Assembly: GCA_949128115.1 (NCBI GenBank)
Contig: OX421965.1
Span: 47,855,257-47,919,256 of the forward strand
Source: Anaspis maculata
Taxonomy: Eukaryota > Arthropoda > Insecta > Coleoptera > Scraptiidae
Direction of reading: 5' to 3'
DNA length: 64,000 bases
Every line of letters begins with the position of its first letter. Position 1 is the first letter of the stretch. Below, one piece after another: positions 10,901 through 20,782 of this stretch. The notes below the pieces were generated by a model. The model had not been told where the DNA came from. It ran no database searches and was given only the letters and a program-made list of their open reading frames with translations. The position numbers were made by a program, and so were the translations under genes.

Positions 10901-13429
10901 CTCATGCGAAACTAATCACACACCGTGAACCCTAAATTCGAATAATGGACAGTTTTTTACCCACAGGAGGTTGAAGTTGGAGGCTCTGACGACTTAAAAA
11001 TGATATTATGACGTAAATGAAAGTTTTTCATTTGGTTTTCTCTTCAAATTGTGTTTTATCCCAATTGTGTTTATTTGAGAGAAAAATATCAACCCCCTCC
11101 CTCACCCACAACCCTTATATACCATCATAAAATTCGAGATTACCCTCAAAAGTCATGCCGATGGCTTCTGTACTTGTGTACTTCTATAGTTCTGCTGAAC
11201 AAAAAGTTCCCTTACCAAAACTTATTCCTATGAGCAGTTTTTGTTCTACAAGGGACTAAAGTGCTCTCAAATATTCAACTTCAGTCCCATATACAGGCTG
11301 TCCCAGAAATGAGTACAAAAAACATATCACATATTCCTGACAACCAAATGGGTCGATTTAATCAAACTTACCTCCATACCAGAATGCTTCCCAAGAAAGA
11401 CACAGGCCTTCAAAGTTGGCTTTTGAATGTAGTTTTTATGGCATATCTCCAGAGCCGTTCGTAATAGAAAGACAGGATTTTGTACAGTCACTTGGGTTTT
11501 CATGCTTCACAGTAGCTAGGGTAGCCTTATAGTGGGAGCGGTACGCAAAAGCATACCGCATTTTGGAGTGCAGTAACGAGATTTTGCATGGGCGTACTTT
11601 ATACAAAGACAAGCGATTTGACCCGCAGCACTCGATATTTCGTCCCTTAGGGGGCCAATGGGGCCCTCCAAATTTTCAAGATGCAAGAACTTTCACAAAA
11701 TGATCATTGAGTATCGTCATGTATGTCATAAGTGAAGCTTACGGGTCTATTGAAAATGTTTTCATCAAATGTCGTCGTGTCCGATTCATTCTCCACATTT
11801 GAAAAAAAAATTCTTTCACAGAGGTCAAAAAAACTGTTTTTATTTTTTCTGCTGTGCAAGGAAACGATAAATTCATATGTTTTGTTGCGTTCCCTAAATC
11901 GCGTTCCGTAAGCCCAAATATCAAGACAATTTTTTCGCAATATCATTTTCCCAAGAAAAGGTGACCTCTTCAGTACACTTTTTTCAACAGCATTTTTTTC
12001 AATGTTCCTAGTGGATAAGACTGTCAATTTTCGCTGATATGAGAAGCTTGAACTCTTTTCTTAGTAATTTCCATGCAACATGGCTTCAAAACATACAAGA
12101 GAGCCCTAAAACTTTTTTTTTCTGCTGGGCCGTCAAATTTTTGGCATGTTGATTTTGTAGTAGGGGAGACGCGCAAATAAATAAGATCTTGTCTAGGCGA
12201 ATAAGTTCTACCGGAAAATATACCTACTTACACCTAACGACTCTGCGTTTTGTTGTACTGTAATAAAGCACGGCATGGAAGAATATTTTCTGTTGAAACC
12301 AAATCACCTGTGCCTGCAGCCTGGATTGAATACTGGTCCGCGTCTCTCCTACTATAAAATCACAATATCGTAAGTTGGACGGCCCAGCAGAATTTTTTTT
12401 TTTTGGGCTCCCTTGGGCCCTTGGCCCATGCCCTTGGTCATGTTGCTTTGCAACCACCAGGAAAAGAGTTCAAGGTCTCCATTCCTGCAAAAATTACGAG
12501 TGATATCCAGTGGGGACATAGAAAGAAATGCTCTTGGAAAAGAGGTACTGAAGAGGTCACCACTTCTTTGAAAAATACCATTACAAGAAAAATTTCTTCA
12601 TAATTAGGTTTAGGGAATGCGATATAGTTGGGAACGCAACAGAACATATGAATTTGTCGTCTCCTTGCATAGAAGAAAAAATAAAAACAGTTTTTTTGAC
12701 CTCTGCCAAAGAAATTTTTTTTCAAGTGTGAAGAATGAATCGGACACAACGACAATTGATGAAAATATTTTCAATAGACCCGTAAGCTTCACTTATGACA
12801 TACATGACGATACTCAATGATCGTCATGTGAAAGTTCTTGCATCTTGAAAATTTGGAGGGCCCCCATGGGCCCCCTAAGGGACGAAATATGGAGTGCTGC
12901 GGGTCAAATCGCTTGTTTTGGTATGAAGTATGCCCATGCAAAATCTCGTTACTGCACTCCAAAATGCAGTATCGATGTGTTTTTAGGTGTGTACCGAACT
13001 AGGCAAAATCGTATCCAAATAATGGTAAGACCCTAGTCAACATGTTGCGTTTACGAACTCTCCAAAAAGGAAGTGCGCTACTGAAGGTCTATCAGCTCGT
13101 GAGAGCATATTTATTTGTTTTCTATCTATTGTTTTCGAAATCTATTTTGTAAAAATGTATGCGCGGATGGCATTTTTGTACCTGGCTTAGACCATATAAA
13201 AGTTGACATCTTGAATGAGAACGTCCTAATGCAATACTTTGGTTTGTTTCAGGCACAGTTCATTTTCATCATCCTGATTTTCGGGCAAGTATTGTTCAAG
13301 GAGTGCGATTTTCCGAAACTGTCGGCGTACATTTTGGTACCACAAAACATCTTCATGCTTTGTCTCTTCGGTGATTTCTACTACAAGACTTACGTCAAAC
13401 CAAATCGAGGGACAGTCAAAGCGACGTAG
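1909..13429 (+). CDS. ELOVL-A, very-long-chain fatty acid elongase (5 exons)
   Basis: Condensing enzyme (3-ketoacyl-CoA synthase) of the ER fatty-acid elongation cycle, joining malonyl-CoA to an acyl-CoA. Exons: 1909-1975, 2036-2226, 8163-8294, 8354-8596 and 13253-13429, giving 269 aa. All introns are GT-AG and the reading frame joins cleanly; the first junction splits a codon and the rest are phase 0. Motifs: HIYHH box at residues 146-150 (catalytic HxxHH), KVMDLLDT just before it, NALVHTIMYFYY after it, and TELQLAQ across the last junction (TxxQxxQ type). The start MSLVVKKLILGYSWAF aligns with the starts of ELOVL-B, C and D. Odd points: an intron (8295-8353) absent from the other three, introns of 5.9 and 4.7 kb filled with repeats, and a C-terminus (TVKAT) lacking the KxKxx ER-retrieval signal seen in B and D. 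The fold is known to be a multi-pass ER membrane protein. Acyl-chain specificity cannot be read from sequence. Confidence 0.88.
3028..5709. mobile_element. Foldback element, 2.7 kb, ends GGACC...GGTCC
   Basis: The left arm runs from 3028 to about 3700. The right arm is its reverse complement in two pieces: 4130-4366 pairs with about 3467-3700, and 5284-5709 pairs with 3028-3470. Both ends read GGACC(CC)GCACGATTCTTATGG in the outward-in direction. It interrupts the ~260-bp tandem array, whose units continue in the same orientation on both sides. No open frame inside resembles a transposase, so it is presumably non-autonomous. The right arm itself carries the 4367-5283 insertion. Confidence 0.75.
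4367..5283. mobile_element. Unclassified 0.9-kb insertion in foldback right arm
   Basis: The right arm reads ...GCACAATA, then this segment, then TATCAGAGATTC..., while the left arm has the uninterrupted equivalent. The junctions are consistent with a TA target duplication (4365-4366 and 5284-5285). The ends (GACGAATCTAA and TAGGGGATTCTAG when read inward) are only weakly alike, so the type is unknown. No coding sequence is recognisable. Confidence 0.5.
6664..6790. mobile_element. MITE, 127 bp, ~55-bp inverted repeats
   Basis: The segment starts AGTTGCGGCCTCATAAAAGT and ends with the near-perfect reverse complement. The arms cover almost the whole element, with a short central loop near 6720-6735. 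No coding capacity. Confidence 0.8.
6802..7889. mobile_element. Foldback element, TIR CCGGGTGATCATTTGAAAAC
   Basis: The terminal inverted repeats exceed 200 bp; the left arm follows from 6802 and the right arm is its reverse complement ending at 7889. TA flanks both ends (6800-6801 and 7890-7891), consistent with a Tc1/mariner-type target duplication. The interior repeats a block around 'GATACATCAAATT.AA.GGAATTGAA', so it is partly tandem. It lies inside ELOVL-A intron 2. Confidence 0.8.
8700..10800 (-). pseudogene. Decayed Ty3/gypsy-type retroelement (gag-PR-RT)
   Basis: On the minus strand, pieces appear in the order expected for a gypsy element. A Q/E-rich coiled-coil-like stretch lies about 10640-10440. 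A zinc-knuckle start CFNCGG lies near 10050. A GKFDGCNCTCVID segment near 9830, followed by VPVDGKS, resembles retropepsin. Reverse transcriptase pieces follow: LKDSYWQGRLHPEDKEETAF (about 9080-9020) and, in a shifted frame, QFTVTPFGLCGAPATF (about 8995-8940). The catalytic YxDD block is not recognisable. Multiple frameshifts and stops make this non-functional. It sits antisense in ELOVL-A intron 4. The RT call is good; the gag and protease calls are tentative. No LTRs were identified. Confidence 0.65.
10817..11260. repeat. Diverged copy of the 3028-5709 foldback arm
   Basis: It begins with CCCCGCACGATTCTTATGGA and continues with recognisable blocks of the left arm of the 3028-5709 element (the 'gacagtttttt', 'aaatcaaccccc' and 'gtcatgc.gat' landmarks in the same order). 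No second arm is seen, so it is a fragment, again in an ELOVL-A intron. Confidence 0.65.
11540..12980. mobile_element. Foldback element, 1.4 kb, in ELOVL-A intron 4
   Basis: Sequence 11555-11910 is the reverse complement of about 12617-12975 with few mismatches. Inner blocks also pair: the 'gaggtc' block near 11960 with 12555, and the 'ctgctgggccgtc' block near 12123 with 12382. The centre lies near 12250. There is no coding sequence. Exact ends and any target duplication are unclear. Confidence 0.7.
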
Positions 13430-13793
13430 CTGAAATTAGATGTTTCTTCTCTATTAGCAATTTGCGGGTATATCTCTTGTATTCTTCTTTAGATTTAGGT
13501 TTTATACGTGTGTTTCATTACAGTTAGTCAAGCCTGATGGACACCAACATATTTTCATGCTATTTTCATACCAGAAGTCTATGTCTGGAAGCCCACAAAT
13601 TCAGAAACGCCCTAGCAACCTAGCTCCTAGCCATGGATTTCTGGCATGGAAATACGTACTTAGTACCCATGGAAATTTTGCCGTGTCTCATGGGCTTTAG
13701 ATAGGTACTTAATCTACGTTAAAGTAAGTTCATCTGAATCGCTAAGGCAAAAACCGTCATGTTATTATTATCATTTTAATAATACTCCCGTGA

Positions 13794-13799
13794 AATAAA
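13794..13799 (+). promoter_or_regulatory. Candidate poly(A) signal of ELOVL-A
   Basis: AATAAA lies 365 bp after the ELOVL-A stop codon, the first perfect match I noticed downstream. Assignment rests on position only. Confidence 0.45.
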
Positions 13800-13881
13800 G
13801 TTTCTTAAAAAGTGGATCTTTACTGAGCCAAATGCATAGCTGATTCCAATTCAAAAATCATGTTCATATTGCCTAACAATA

Positions 13882-14012
13882 CCGGGTGTTTACAAACGTT
13901 TGTGATCGCATCGCCTTTGGAATCCGCTTTCGATCACTACAATTGCGCCTGTTACTGCGTTTTTCGGCCTGACCCATGCCTGCCGCGATCACAGTTTCTT
14001 ATAAACACCCCG
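13882..14012. mobile_element. Small MITE, TIR CCGGGTGTTTA
   Basis: A 131-bp segment starting CCGGGTGTTTA and ending TAAACACCCCG, flanked by TA at 13880-13881 and 14013-14014. The inner sequence is only weakly self-complementary. Confidence 0.6.
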
Positions 14013-14237
14013 TATAAGTTAGTTGATTTCTAAAGTCCATACCGACAGTGTGGACGTAAGACAAGTAAAAATAACATCGCAAGATTTTTTTTAATTTTCT
14101 GTGTTATGCTGATGTTCAAAATTGTCTTGCGCAATACAAAAGGTGTGTTCCGATATTCTTTTCGGTTAACCATAATTGACTTGTCGCGGTCGACCAATTT
14201 TAATATCGGAACATATAGTACAAGAAAGATAGATTTC

Positions 14238-15838
14238 AACCTCGGAAAAAATATGGACGTCCTGAAAATTTGATATTTTGTTCAGAATCGAGTGCTCTAC
14301 AACATATCCAAAATCGCCAAAAATCGCACTCGGGGGTTTTGAGTTATTGGAGGGGGGGTAAAAAATTGCAGGTGAAAATAGAGGGGATGGAACCCGTCAA
14401 TCAATTGGATGTGAATACATTATATTTCGACGTATCATATTCCATTGATACTATTTTGGCACAAAAAGTGTCCATCATTGTTGAAGGGGAGTAGTGGGGA
14501 GGCAAAGCTCTGCTAGGTGGTCCATTTTGTTTTTCTGCCCATGTAGAATCGATCACGACAAGTTTGGTATCTTTTCCGACTAAATTCAATCTCCTAAACT
14601 CATATTCGATGTGTAAATTTGGATGAAAACAAGTTTGAACAAGTTAACTTGAAAAAACTTGTTTTTTCTTTGACAATTTTGACGAATTTATGTTTTACTG
14701 TTGGAGGCGTTCATTTTGAGAACATTTTCAGGGACCATTAATTGAAGTGTATTCTCCACAAAAATCATCCACTCGATGTATAATTTTGTTCCTCGAGTTT
14801 GAAAAATCGATTTGAACTTGAGCCGGCGCGGCGCGTCGTCTACTACTGACCAGAACACTACAGCATGCACCTTCAAATGAAAACACCTCAAACTATTAAA
14901 AAAATAACAACTTATCTTTGAAAATTAGAGGATCTGTGGAGAATTGAATTTCCTATAACATAAACAAAATCGCCATGAATCGCATTGCAGGGTTTTGAGT
15001 TATTCAAGTGGAGAGGTAACAGTTCATAGAGTATGAATCCTGTCAAAGTGTTATCCTCCTCTTCGAATAACTCAAAATCCTGCATTGCGATTCATGGCGA
15101 TTTTGTTCATGTTATAGGGAATTCAGTTCTGCACAAATCCTCCAATTTTCAAAGATGAGTTGTTATTTTTTCAATAGTTTGAGGTGTTTTCATTTAAAGA
15201 TGCATGCTGTAGTGTTCTGGTCAGTAGTAAACGACGCGCCGTGCCGGCTCAAGTTCAAATCGATTTTTTAAACTCGAGAAACAAAATTATACATCGAGTG
15301 TGAGATTTTTGTGGAGAATACACTTCAATTTAAAGGTCCCTGAAAATTTTCTGAGAATGAACACCTCCAACAGTAAATAAAAAATTCGTCAAAATTGTCA
15401 AAGAAAAAGCAAGTTTTCTCAAGTTAACTTGTTCAAACTTGTTTTCATTCAAATTTACACATCGGATACACGAGTTCAGGAGATTGAATTTAGTCGGAAA
15501 AGATACCAAACTTGTCGTGATCGGTTCTACATGGCCAGAAAAACAAAATGGACCACCTAGCTGAGATTCGCCCCCCCACTACTCCCCTTCAACAATGATG
15601 GACACTTTTTGTGCCAAAATGGTATCAAGGGGATATGATACGTCGAACTATAGTGTATTCGCATCCAATGGATTGACGGGTTCCATCCCCTCCATTTTCA
15701 CCTGCAATTTTTTACCCCCCCTCCAATAGCTCAAAACCCCCGGGTGCGATTTTTGGCGATTTTGGATATGTTGTAGAGCACTCAATTCTGAACAGAATAT
15801 TAAATTTTCATGACGTCCATATTTATTCCGAGGTTTTG
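14238..15838. mobile_element. Large palindromic foldback element, 1.6 kb
   Basis: Each half is the reverse complement of the other over nearly 800 bp. The turn is near 15040, with little or no loop. Only scattered mismatches and small indels separate the arms, so it could form a very long hairpin. It lies just downstream of ELOVL-A. Part of an arm recurs at about 23288-23410. No transposase is visible. Confidence 0.8.
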
Positions 15839-16674
15839 CCGATTTTTTTACTATTTTTCCTGTACTAATATCTGCCTCCACTGTAGTTGTTTTCCAAATC
15901 TGAAGAAAAATTTTCAGAAGCGATTACAGAGGTCGTAGATATAATGTAACTAGATAATAGATATAGCAAAATGTATAACTGGGTGATTCGGGAACGGCGG
16001 ACACGGGCCTCAGAATGTATTAAGGTAGTCATTCTAAGAAGATTAAAGAACAAGAAGAGAAGCCCAGCCAGATTGTTGGCGCAGAAAAGTGGAGTCACGC
16101 GCGGGAGGGGTGAGGTACTCAAACTACGCCCAAAAACTGGATTCTGTTACCTATGATTTTTTGACAGTTGTTTTTGCGCCTTGAATTAACACATGCCAGT
16201 TGAAATTTGCTCTGTTATTGGAATTCGGATTTTGTTTTGAATTGTTTTTCGACATAGAAAAGACGGCTAGATCAGCCTCTAAGAGTCTGCGAAGACAAAG
16301 AAGTGGTGGTCACCCTCATTGATGAGAGTTTGTTCCCGACATCAAACACGATGTTCGTATTTCTTGGGTAGGTTGAAAGGTATTTTTTCAAAATGTTTAC
16401 GTAAGTGTATGGCGGTGTTGCCCCAATACAACGATTGGCGAAATCGTATTGCCTCTTCACTGTGCTCAACTTTCGGAAGTTTGCTGGTCACCAGGCTGTA
16501 TATCGTTGTTAGGCCGTTGGTAGTGGTTTATCGGCAATCGGCATCCTCTTAAGATGCAAGATACACTTACATAATTGAGAATGTTGAATAATTCACTTTG
16601 AAAATTCTCATAAATAATGGCATGGAGGCAGCGTACCTGGTAAAATAACGTCGTCTTCAATATACAGGTGTTCA
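15839..16674. other. No gene recognised
   Basis: Only short open frames without recognisable motifs. It separates two inverted-repeat elements. Confidence 0.5.
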
Positions 16675-17405
16675 CGATAAAATTCACCCCCCCCCCCCTA
16701 TAGGAGATTTCTCTTTGAGATATTTTGAAAAACTAAGAACTTTTTCTCAACGATTTTTTACAGGAATCTTGAATCAATCGTCTAAAAGTTTTTGATTGGT
16801 AGCGTATACAGGGTGTGACATGTAACTTTTTTATTTCAAATGCAAAACCCTATATTTTATTACGTCATTTGATGGAGTCTTTTTTTTATTACAAAGATAT
16901 ATAACATTTATGATTTATTTTGACAAGGAAGCTGTCAAAAAAATAATGAAATAGGTAGTCAAATAAATTAAAAATTACGCCACACCCTGTATTAGGAACG
17001 ACTTTAGACCATTTATCCATACAGAGTTGAATTCTGCAGACAAAATGCTGAGAATAACTTTTTTCAATGAACTGTAGAAACCAAAGCCATCTTGCCGCGA
17101 AACAAAATCATTTGACTGCCTATTTTATTATTTTTCCGACAACTTACTTGTCGAAATAAGTCATAAGTGTCATATATATTTGTAATCAGAAAAAAAGGCT
17201 CCATCAAATAACGGAATAAAATATAGGGTGTTGCATTTAAAATGAAAAAGTTACATATCACACATCCTGTATATGGTACCAATTAGAAACTTTTAGAGGA
17301 TCGATTTAAGGTCCCTGAAAAAATCATGAAAAAAAAGTTTGTAGTTCTTCGCAATATCTTAAAGGGGATTACTGGAGGGGGGTGAATTTTATCGTGAACA
17401 CCCTG
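16675..17405. mobile_element. MITE, TIR CAGGGTGTTCACGATAAAATT (copy 1)
   Basis: The ends read CAGGTGTTCACGATAAAATTC on the left and CAGGGTGTTCACGATAAAATT (reverse complement) on the right, with TA at 16673-16674 and 17406-17407. Arms of about 300 bp pair throughout. A second copy of the same family is at 37798-38544 and a fragment at 54446-54888. Further internal blocks starting 'TACAGGGTGTGACATGTAAC' suggest an older nested insertion. Confidence 0.85.
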
Positions 17406-17407
17406 TA

Positions 17408-17888
17408 CAAAGCAAACTCATCGATAACCAGTTATACATATTTTATTTTTATTTAAAAATTGCACGTGTAGACAACTGGCTGGCATCCCCTTGTCATCGT
17501 ATCATTCGTACCAACACAACACAATTTTTCCATAGCTTGCTCTAATGCAGAAATCCGTGAAACTGATTTATTCTGACTTCTTTATCTGATATATCTTGTT
17601 CACTTTTTGTTTTCAGTAGTTTTCAGTAGGATGACTTTTTGAAGCAAAAATGGAGTGACAAGCTGGAGCGCTAGGCAGCGGCCATCAGCCGTAACCGCAA
17701 CCCCTCAGATTGTCACTTTAGAACTGAATTCAAAATGTAAACGGCATATAGATTCAGTTTTTGGGCTTAATCCGTGAGCAGAGATTACAGTTTTGTGGCT
17801 ACACGGTCATTCGCACACCTTTATTAGGTATTTTTATATCTAGCACCGAGAGCTAACAGTGAACTGACAGTCTCTGACAGTTCTCTAA
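17408..17888. repeat. Spacer with a fragment of the 19141-19352 MITE
   Basis: Positions about 17617-17715 carry the 'ATGACTTTTTG...GTGACAAGCTGG' block also found in the inverted repeat at 19141-19352. No gene is seen in the rest. Confidence 0.5.
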
Positions 17889-18918
17889 AGGTGGATTCAT
17901 ACTCGCAGAAAATAAGAATCAAAATAAAAATAACAATAAGAATAAAAATGAAAAAAAATGTTTAAAATGAGCTTTCAGATGGAAGCATTCATACACCAAA
18001 ATATGAAATAACAATAAGAATAAGGAATTCCAACTTTCCATTCACTGTTGCGTATTGAAGATGCGCAGATATGGCAACAGTGACGGCGTAAAAGAGTTTT
18101 TGAGGGCGAAATGTTTTCTCAATTCTGCACAAATCATCCTCAATATTATCCATTAATCAAGTTACGCGGTTAACCCATGTAGAATGATATTCTACAATGT
18201 GCTTTAAAGCCTTCCGTGGCTTGTGTTTCCTTCCGTTAATGACGAGATCCTCCTAGCTACTGCTCAAGAAATTTAAGAATTAAAATAACAAGTTTAATTT
18301 TTCCAACTTCTGCTCGAAGATGAAGCCGAACGAGTGACGAACGCAGTCAAGCTTTGCCGATGACGATGGGGGCTGTTTTCATGCAATCTGCAGTACATCG
18401 ATGTAGGAAGAGTTGCCTGAAACCGCCAGTCTTTGGGTAGGCGAGAAACTCCCCCGGGTTGTTTTGTAACGGCGGTCCAAACGTGGCGCCATCTTCCAGT
18501 TATCCTCACTAGTTCAAATCAGTGATAATTGTTTATTGCTGCAATAATTTAGATTGAGAAGTAGATACCTACACTACACATGATATTAATTTGAAATAAT
18601 GTGATGTAAAAAATTCTTCTGGATACTTAGGTACCTATTCAAGTATTATTACAGATTAGTGATATTGTATGACACCAAACAAAACAAGTTGAAAAACAAC
18701 CGCAATAACAACAGTATAAAGCTAAAAACTGTAACTAAAAATTTTGACGACTGTCATTCTAATGCTTCGAGCGACACCTAGGAGCAATGTTCCAAACTAT
18801 TTCTTATTCTTATTTTTTTTTCTGGAGTATAAATCGGCAGTTGCCGTTCTTATTTTTCTTATTTTTATTCTTATCGTCATTTTTATTTTTATTATTTTCT
18901 GCGAGTATAAATCCACCT
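17889..18918. mobile_element. Inverted-repeat element, ends AGGTGGATT.ATACTCGCAG
   Basis: The left end AGGTGGATTCATACTCGCAG matches the reverse complement of the right end (AGGTGGATTTATACTCGCAG). Both arms continue into A-rich (AATAAGAATAA)-like repeats. A second, inner match near the 'TCCAACTTTCC' landmark is weak. The interior has no recognisable coding sequence. The target duplication is unclear. Confidence 0.65.
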
Positions 18919-19140
18919 CAAGACCTTCACTCTGATAAACAGTAAAATGGATTAGCGGAAATTGCTGCGATATTTGTTTGATTCTTCTGACTACAGCGAT
19001 GAGGGATTAGATATTGTAGGGAGCACATTACTTGTAGACTGATTGGCAGTATTGCAAATGCAAGGTCCAGAAAAAATATCCACCAAATTGATTGTATAAC
19101 TGTTATGTAATAGGAGAAAGGATGAGCTGATATAGAAGTA

Positions 19141-19352
19141 TATCCCATACACTTTCTATTCTCTGTAGAATGACTTTTTGGAGTGAAAACGAAGTGACAA
19201 GCTGGGGCGCCAGGAGAATACGGCCGAAGGCCGCTGATAGTTTCGCTCCAAAACTTTGCAGGTACCATCAGCCGAAGCCGTAGCCCCCCAGCTTGTCACT
19301 TCATTTTCGATCCAAAAAGTTATTATACTGAAAATAGAAAGTGTATGGGATA
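19141..19352. mobile_element. MITE, 212 bp, ends TATCCCATACACTTTCTATT
   Basis: About 70-bp arms pair from the ends inward, through the 'GTGACAAGCTGGGG' block. The loop near 19215-19275 is GC-richer. A related fragment is at 17617-17715. Confidence 0.7.
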
Positions 19353-19380
19353 TAGTGCGAATGGGAACTTCAGAACTATA

Positions 19381-19543
19381 GGTGCGTTCAGTCAGCTTAT
19401 TTAACCGTAATTTAAATTTTAGCCGTAAGCGCTGCATCGCTTATTGGCTGTTCCGAGGAGGCTGGTTCATAAGAGCCAATGGGCGTCGCTGCGCTTGCGA
19501 CTAAAATTGAAACTTGCGGCTAAATAAGCTGACTGAACGCACC
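19381..19543. mobile_element. MITE, 163 bp, TIR GGTGCGTTCAGTCAGCTTAT
   Basis: The first 23 bases are the exact reverse complement of the last 23. The interior is a further imperfect palindrome ('AGCCAATGGG' facing 'GCTTATTGGCT'). No coding sequence. Confidence 0.8.
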
Positions 19544-20224
19544 TTATCTATCAATATCACAACTTCGCCTGCAAACAATAAGTTATGATATCTATATTTT
19601 GATCATTATCAAAATCCAAAAGAAACCTTTCGATTACATGATCCCACTTGAATTAAAATCGTTTAAACGGTTGACTTTTCGTTGCTGTGCATGTTGAGAT
19701 CACATTCTTCAAATGCGCTTGGCTCCAGTAACTGCGATTGATATCGTCACCAGAGATGCTGCATGGCACAAAGTAGCTATAGCTGGCACCATCATATGAC
19801 AGCTGATAGAATTCTGGCTTTGTGACATCAGATGTCTTTCTTTTACGACTCGGGGTAACTCGGATGTCAAAGTGATCTGACAGAAGTCGTTCCTTTTAAA
19901 GCTCAAAAGTGCCCGATAGAGACTCCAAGTTCCCCTTTTCTGTCTTTTCAAGTGCCAGCCTTATCGATCGACCACTAGAGACCTTGGGGTCACCCACGTG
20001 CGTGAAAGGTCGAGTTTACTGCTATTTTTTTTCTTTGACCGTGATCCGATCAGAGTTACTCCGGGTCACTTTTGACTCTGAAAGGAAGGCAGCTATCATT
20101 CTCACGTGGCGTCGTCTAGCAACAGACACTTCAGACAAAAAATAGCTGTATCATAGACACAACTTCAAAAGTATCCATCATCACTCGCCAACTTGGCTAT
20201 TACTGTTTAATCATACCTACGTTA
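19544..20224. other. No gene recognised
   Basis: Short open frames on both strands carry no identifiable domain, and I could not fold the segment into a clear inverted repeat. Confidence 0.4.
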
Positions 20225-20439
20225 TATCTCGTTCACGATGTGAAGTCAGCAGTGTCACTTTTTTTTAGCTGCTCGTGCGCTCTTTCGTCGAGGGACGTGG
20301 TGGCCGAAGCCAATTTTTCCTGAAAAATCCAGTAAAAATGTGCTGGAGGAAATCTACTCACCCAATCAAATACTTCATCTCACGATCGCACGATCGGTTC
20401 AAAAAGTGACATTACTGAATTTACAGCGTGAACGAGATA
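20225..20439. mobile_element. MITE, 215 bp, ends TATCTCGTTCACG
   Basis: The left end TATCTCGTTCACGATGT and the right end (reverse complement TATCTCGTTCACGCTGT) start arms of about 45-60 bp, including a shared GTCACTTTTT block. The loop is short. Confidence 0.7.
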
Positions 20440-20632
20440 GATGCGTTACCTACATATAATCAAGGGTAGGTAGTATCAATAATTATTGGTGTAAACTTCG
20501 AGCCGATAAACGCGCGCAGTTTTCAAATACTTTTTCCTGGATAAAGTGCCACTCTGTTTTTGCGAAATAGCGTTTAATATTGAAATCATTTTCACGACAA
20601 TTACTATCTAATGAGGAAAGAAATTGCTCAAG

Positions 20633-20640
20633 CATAAAAG
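20633..20640 (+). promoter_or_regulatory. Weak TATA-like motif upstream of LRR gene
   Basis: CATAAAAG lies 143 bp upstream of the LRR start codon. The spacing would allow a 5' leader of about 110 nt. It is a plausible but unproven core promoter. Confidence 0.25.
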
Positions 20641-20782
20641 CCTCCGCCTTTTCGTTAAGGCATCTGCCCTTTGAATTACCACCTACAAAGCATTAGTTAT
20701 ATCATCTACAAAACAATCCAAAACTATTCACAAAATATCTAAACATCTAGATTTTAGTGAGCTTAGATACCTTTCCACTTCA

